Shown piece after piece: positions 59,560 to 64,000 of a stretch of 64,000 nucleotides of DNA. The notes below the pieces were generated by a model that worked only from the letters and a program-made list of their open reading frames with translations, did no database searches and was not told the origin of the DNA. Each line of letters begins with the position of its first letter. Positions within the stretch are counted from its first letter, which is position 1. Location of the stretch: NCBI RefSeq assembly GCF_050947875.1, contig NC_134568.1, positions 215,245,678-215,309,677 on the forward strand, in the 5' to 3' direction. This DNA is from Dermacentor variabilis. Its lineage: Eukaryota > Arthropoda > Arachnida > Ixodida > Ixodidae. The translations under genes and the position numbers were made by a program.

Positions 59560-60225
59560 GGTTTATCTTGTGCCGGTAGTGGAAGTCAGCTTAGAGTGTC
59601 CGCATTTTGGTGCAGTAGGCCAGGCCTGTACAGCAACTTGTAATCGTACATTGCACCATTGCATAATCCTTGATGAAAAGACCCGGGGTACTTGATTTGT
59701 TTCACTCACGATTACAATCAATGCCTGGTGATCTGTTATGGTCACATGCCGGCCAGCTATGTACTTATGAAAATGACTGATGCTGTAGATTACTGCTGCA
59801 CTTTCATTGTTGAGCTGGAAGTAGCTCTTTTCGGCACTTCCCAGTGTTCATGAACTGAATGCAATGGGCGCCTCTCGGCAAATAGCATCTTCCCGAGCGA
59901 GGACGGCATCAACGCTGTACGGCGATGCGTCCACAGACAAAAGAAGGGGATTCGTCCCGTCGTAGTGAGCGAGCACTGTAGATGCACGAATCATCTCCTT
60001 AAGTGCCTCGAAATTGGCTTGATGCTTGCTCTTCCACTTCCAGTGCGTGTTTTTCTCTAGGAGCCTATACAATTCCACCACGACCATTGCTCTGTTCTCC
60101 AAAACGCAGTCGTCAGATGAAATAAGGCCCAGAAAAGCCCTTAGGGATGTCTTGTCAGATGGTTTGGGTGCTTGAAGTATAGCCTCAAACTTTTTCTCGG
60201 TGTTGCAAACACCACTGCAAATCAA
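59560..60225 (-). pseudogene. RNase H and RT connection domain
   Basis: The frame 59848-60225 contains EAILQAPKPSDKTSLRAFLG (RT connection), HQANFEALKEMIRASTVLAH, then LLLSVDASPYSVDAVLARED, the first RNase H strand with its catalytic Asp in SVDAS. After a break, 59563-59745 has VTITDHQALIVIV, the T-D-H motif with the later Asp. Broken by frameshift near 59848. Confidence 0.75.
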
Positions 60226-60234
60226 TTCGATGTC

Positions 60235-60848
60235 TCAGAAACTAAACTGACGTAATTCCGAACCTGCACTTTCCTTTCTTGAGGTGTAAGCCTTTCTCAG
60301 TCTCGACAGAACCTGATTCAGACACTGTGCGTGCTCATTTGCACTATTCCTGTTGACAATGATGTCGTCAAGGGGAACACTCACCCCTGGAATTCCAGGT
60401 ATCTTTGTCTCCCTCACGCACTGGAAGATAGCTGGTGCAGCGGAAATTCAGAACGGGAGGATTCCACCCTGAAGAGTCGTTTTGTGGTGTTCACTGTGAG
60501 CAGTGCTGCTGTTTTTTCATCAACTTTCAGTTGTTGATATGCTTGATAAAGATCCAACATTGAGAAGAGAGTTCCACCATGCAGGTTTGCAAACACTTCA
60601 TCTATAGTTGGTAGCGGGTAAGATGCCTTCTTTGCTGCTGCATTAACAGTAACAGTTTTAACAGTACTCCTGTAGTCACCACAGACATTGAGTGTACCGT
60701 CGGGCAACCCCATTGGAACAAGTACCAATGGGGTTGCCCATTTGGTATGCTGCGTTGGTTTTAGGATGCCTTGGCGCTGTAGATGGTCAAGCTTATGTTC
60801 CATAAGCTCCTGCAGCGCCACTGAAATCGGACGAGCCTTGCAAAACAT
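60235..60848 (-). pseudogene. Reverse transcriptase
   Basis: The frame 60414-60848 runs from FCKARPISVALQELMEHKLD through TKWATPLVLVPMGLPDGTLN, CGDYRSTV and YPLPTIDEVFANLHGGTLFS to MLDLYQAYQQLKVDEKTAAL, containing the first catalytic Asp. The second frame, 60235-60417, has IPGVSVPLDDIIVNRNSANE, where the Y(L/V)DD box reads PLDD: both Asp remain, Tyr is Pro. A small duplication (TVKTVTVNAAAKK) interrupts the N-terminal part. Confidence 0.85.
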
Positions 60849-60929
60849 CGCTGTCGCACCGTCTTCGAGTTCCAGGTGAACTAAAGGACCTGTATAGCTT
60901 CCAATGTCTTCCTTGAAGACATCTGGGTG

Positions 60930-61300
60930 TCATCCCACGACCTCTGTAATTTCTAGTGCTGGCTCTCCAACGTGGTTGATCCCCTTCACCTGAATTTGAA
61001 GTGCCAAAAACCAATCTCTGCCTCGGAGGCTGCACCCGGTGCCCGTCATAACCAACAACGACAGCAGATAGTCCTTTGATCTCAACATCACATGAACTTG
61101 TGTGGAGCCCAGGACGTGTAATTGTTTACCTGACCATGTGCACAAATCGAGCGGCTCGCATGAAAGCCACGGAGTGTTTTTCTTCCACCTTCTGTAGTCC
61201 GTGTCTTCGCGTATCAGGGAGCATGCTGTACCTGTGTCCACCTCAAACTGGACTGGCTTTCCCTCCACTATCAAGTCCACGAGCAACTTGGGGCAGTGTG
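60930..61300 (-). pseudogene. Retropepsin-type protease
   Basis: LVDLIVEGKPVQFEVDTGTA followed by CSLIRED shows the Asp-Thr-Gly catalytic triad in its usual hydrophobic context. LLVMTGTGCSLRGRDW near residue 90 corresponds to the C-terminal G(R)DW motif found before RT in Ty3 elements. The frame is open from 61286 to 60930. RT starts about 80 bases on. Confidence 0.8.
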
Positions 61301-61379
61301 TACGTACACTATCTGTGTGCAGCTTGCAGCAGGATTTGCTGACAGGTGGTGGTTTGACACTGTGTGCCCATAGCTGTTA

Positions 61380-62192
61380 ATTGTCGGAGCGTGGTTCCGT
61401 GTTTTTCTTTTTCTTTGAGATGCAGGCATGCTCGATGTGACCTTCCTTGGAGCAGAAACGGCACTCGGCTGTCTTGAATTTGCATGTTTCAGGGTCGTGC
61501 AAGCCGTCGCATCGATAGCAATTTCACGCTGACGTATGCTTGCCTCCTGGCTTGATTTGCGACGTCCTGTTAATTTCCTCCGAGTTTGCCACTCCCTTGA
61601 TATCTCGCTGATGCCTTGACGCACTTTCCGCTGACAAGGCTAAGTCCACAGCGCATTGAAATGTCAGGCTTTTTCTGCGAACAGTGTCTGCGGAAGACGT
61701 TCGTCCCAGCAGACGCCGCGGACGAACTTGTGCCGCAGCATCACATCTTGGGGCGGCATAGTTGGGTTCGCCGCTGAAGCGGTCGTTTGGGTGTCAGGTG
61801 ACGTCGTCGATATTGTAGACGAAGGCAGCGCTCCGAAGTTGCAGTCGGCTGTCAACGTTCCGAGGGCCGCAGCTTAGCTGCTGATCGACTCGTCTGGCCG
61901 TTGGTCGGGTCTTTGAAACACGTACCGGCTCTAAAGCTCGGATGTCCTGGTGTCGAAGTACCACCTAAGAAGTGTCACTAAATCATTTAAGTTGACTTCT
62001 GCCGGGATCTTCGGCGTATATCAGCGCGCACACGGTGTTCGAAAGTGTCGGCTCCACAAAGCGTGAGGAGAAGTGCCCGCTTCTTCGCTGACGTCGCTCC
62101 CCACGAAGTAAAAGTCGAGGCGCTGCATCCACGATTCCCATGATTTGGCCGAGAAAGGCTCGACAGCGCCGTGCATTCGTCCTGTAGCCATG
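61380..62192 (-). pseudogene. gag remnant with two zinc knuckles
   Basis: A plausible start at 62192 reads MATGRMHGAVEPFSAKSWES then WMQRLDFYFVGSDVSEE. A one-base shift near 62090 leads to AKKRALLLTLCGADTFEHRV, the conserved gag core. MLRHKFVRGVCWDERLPQTL (61664-61780) is the next block. Near 61400-61530 CYRCDGLHDPETC and CRFCSKEGHIEHAC give two CCHC knuckles, the second a perfect Cx2Cx4Hx4C. Multiple breaks. Confidence 0.75.
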
Positions 62193-62227
62193 GCCTTAAC
62201 TTTGAAAACTTACAGATCCGCTTCGCA

Positions 62228-62245
62228 ACTCCTGCCTCATCGCCA
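62228..62245 (-). other. Primer-binding site
   Basis: TGGCGATGAGGCAGG on the minus strand, one base after the 5' LTR end. TGG at its start fits pairing with a tRNA 3' CCA. Primer tRNA not determined. Confidence 0.55.
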
Positions 62246-62246
62246 G

Positions 62247-62511
62247 TGTTACGTACGGGGTCTGGCCTCATCCGTGAAAGGAGTGCGCAGCGGTTGGTGG
62301 CAGAAAACAGACTGCGTTTATTTTCTACAAAAGACGCAGGCGAGAGCTGCATGTGTTCGAGGAGGCAAACTCTCGGTCCCTGTCCGGTAGCCGAGACGCT
62401 GAGGGCGACGGAGGATTCTCAGAACTCGACTCGGGATGGGGTCGCTTCCCGTTTCTCCGCGCTGGTGCTTCGTCCAGCCGAGGGGCGATGGTGCGTCGCT
62501 TCTCCACAACA
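62247..62511 (-). repeat. 5' LTR of the Ty3 element
   Basis: Plus strand TGTTACGTACGGGG...CTCCACAACA. AATAAA on the minus strand at 62317-62322. Followed by CAAGC (62512-62516), identical to 58151-58155. Confidence 0.88.
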
Positions 62512-62516
62512 CAAGC

Positions 62517-63321
62517 TTTCCCTAGCACAGATACAAAAAGTGCGCCATCGCGCCGTACACAACCGAGCACATAGTGACGTATGTTGTCGCAACATTACGC
62601 GGTAGCAATAAATAAATAATAAAAAAAGCGGCACAGGTAAGACGGACTGCACAGTGTTCCAAAGGTGGGTCACCACGTCAATGCCACACATGCAGCACAG
62701 AATATGACAGTGCAAGAGTCGCGTTTTCACCATGACGCGAAAGCTTCAACCTGCATCGACAAAAATATGACAGTGTCTGTCGTCTGCTGTTGGCGATAGT
62801 TGCCGACTTCGAACAGTGTTGCTCTGCGCACTGCCGAATGTTTGCCAGCTTTCAACAGAGGTCGCGTCCCCAAACCGAAGTGCGGATGCAGGCGCATTCG
62901 AACCGCTCGAGCTAACTAATAAAAAAATAACTAATAACACAGCAAACGTAATAACAATATCCTGGCACGATGCGAAATATTGCTGGTCGCCAGCACACGA
63001 GGCTGCCAACTCGCTGATGCATGTTGCCAGTTTCTGGTTACCTATTTGGACAACCAGAGGGCGCATGCGAACCGCGCCGCATCATGCGGTTTCAGCGTAA
63101 ATGCAATTTTGTGACCGATCGCGACGACCGCCCGTTTTTCACGAACCGCATGCATGCGGTGCGGCGTGCGGCGATGGGCGGTTTGAGCGTAAATCGGCCC
63201 TAACACTAGCCGGCCGACTCCGAAAGGGACCAGCATATGCGGCGTTCGTGTTGTCCGCTTCTCTCCTCGCATAGTCGCATCTCGGAGCGGTCTCTCGTTC
63301 GCTTGGCCTTTCTCAATGTGA
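62517..63321. other. CpG-rich sequence without recognised gene
   Basis: At 63080-63200 GCGGT/ACCGC words and GCGTAAAT occur in inverted positions (GGTTTCAGCGTAAATG and GGTTTGAGCGTAAATC are direct). This looks like GC-rich MITE sequence, but the boundaries are unclear. Confidence 0.35.
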
Positions 63322-63453
63322 GGGCCCGTCCACGTTACCGGCACGGAAACTCGCCGCACGCCGTTTGCCGTTCGCGGGCCGCCGTGGGACGGCGGTTTTG
63401 CTCGCGAACGGCGAGATTTCCTTGCCGTAGAGTGGACGGACCCGGGACCCATT
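63322..63453. mobile_element. GC-rich foldback element
   Basis: GGGCCCGTCCACGTTACCGG...AACTCGCCG at the left is the imperfect inverse of CGGCGAGATTTCCTTGCCGT...GTGGACGGACCC at the right. TTCGCGGG and CTCGCGAA lie near the centre. About 45-base arms. MITE-like, no coding. Confidence 0.5.
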
Positions 63454-64000
63454 TGTGCGGCAGCCGTGCGGCGAAGCGGCAAATCAGCGACCGAGGAGTG
63501 GCCACTCTGGCACCGACGGCAGCTTCACCGCCTGTGATCGTTCGGCGCCGCCGATATCATCGCTAGGCCTTTTCCGGTTCACTTCAAAGCTAAAGCTTAC
63601 GGCGCTTCGGAATGAATCACCGACTCTCACAAGCCGCAATATTTTCATACCGTTGTTGTCGTTCTTCGCAATAATTATAATAATCACGACATGCACTTCG
63701 AATCGCCAGTTGTTGACCTCTGCTGGCAGAGCACGCGTGTGCGCGAGCAGACGACGCAGCATAGTTTTACGTCACTATTTTTTGTGGCCCACGTGACCAA
63801 GCCATGTTGCGTTTCCTGATCTGTGACGTCATAGCATCCTCCGGAGCCCAGAAACCGAAACCGAAACCGCTCGGTATAATAATGCTATTATTAAATTATT
63901 TATCGGATATATATGAATCCCGCTGTGTGTATCGTGCTCCCTGAAGCATGACGCAACGTTTGAATCAACAAACGCACGAACGAAAATTTTGATGTCTCCA
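63454..64000. other. No recognised feature
   Basis: Mixed sequence with an (ATA)-rich patch near 63670 and 63880. No gene recognised up to the window end. Confidence 0.45.

Larger units (their letters stand above)
58156..62511 (-). mobile_element. Complete, decayed Ty3/gypsy retrotransposon (4356 bp)
   Basis: Bounded by two LTRs of 265-266 bases and a perfect 5-base duplication (CAAGC). In minus orientation the order is 5' LTR, primer-binding site, gag with two zinc knuckles, protease, RT, RNase H, integrase, polypurine tract, 3' LTR. Protease-RT-RNase H-integrase order defines Ty3/gypsy (family knowledge). The LTRs agree at roughly five of six positions by eye, so the insertion is old. Every domain has stops or frameshifts, and the integrase core is mostly deleted, which accounts for the short length. 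Confidence 0.9.

Overview
The window looks like repeat-dense, non-genic DNA from an arthropod nuclear genome, most likely a hard tick. That identification is inference. It rests on several non-LTR retrotransposon lineages, a tRNA-derived SINE, Ty3/gypsy LTRs and short inverted-repeat elements whose sequences resemble, from memory, hard-tick repeats. No search was run. There is no bacterial-type gene organisation, and I found no intact host protein-coding gene, rRNA or functional tRNA. Almost every long open frame is a repeat fragment, microsatellite translation or chance frame.

Region by region. 0-10 kb: a Penelope-like GIY-YIG endonuclease remnant, a solo LTR, two LINE 3' ends, a TA-flanked foldback element, and a (CA)n(TA)n tract next to an inverted-arm repeat split by a SINE. 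10-24 kb: LINE 3' end, three-copy tandem repeat, solo LTR inside a CA tract, family-A repeat, SINE with a perfect 13-bp target duplication, a LINE whose RT part is inverted relative to its RNase H part, a dispersed repeat with a charged-protein fragment, and a 2.1-kb TA-flanked element containing a LINE, a tRNA-like unit and an LTR with primer-binding site. 24-38 kb: second foldback element, LINE with internal deletion, divergent LTR, LINE RNase H remnant next to a TTAA-flanked inverted-repeat element, a 175-bp CA tract, two SINEs, two family-A copies in tandem (one holding a palindrome), and an LTR. 38-55 kb: second charged-protein fragment, CR1/L2-like LINE on the minus strand, third foldback element, a family-A copy split by a 1.5-kb TTAA-flanked element carrying a THAP zinc-finger frame, a solo LTR, and an inverted-repeat element. 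55-58 kb: a CpG-poor tract unlike everything around it. 58.2-62.5 kb: a complete but decayed Ty3/gypsy element with both LTRs, a perfect 5-bp target duplication (CAAGC), gag zinc knuckles, protease, RT and RNase H, and an integrase missing most of its core. 62.5-64 kb: CpG-rich DNA with a GC-rich foldback.

The features do not form an operon or pathway. They record successive insertions: SINE into inverted repeat, LINE and LTR into a DNA element, TTAA elements into older repeats. The least routine items are the THAP-carrying TTAA element, the two fragments of a short charged protein starting M-x-R-P-R, and the CpG-depleted tract.
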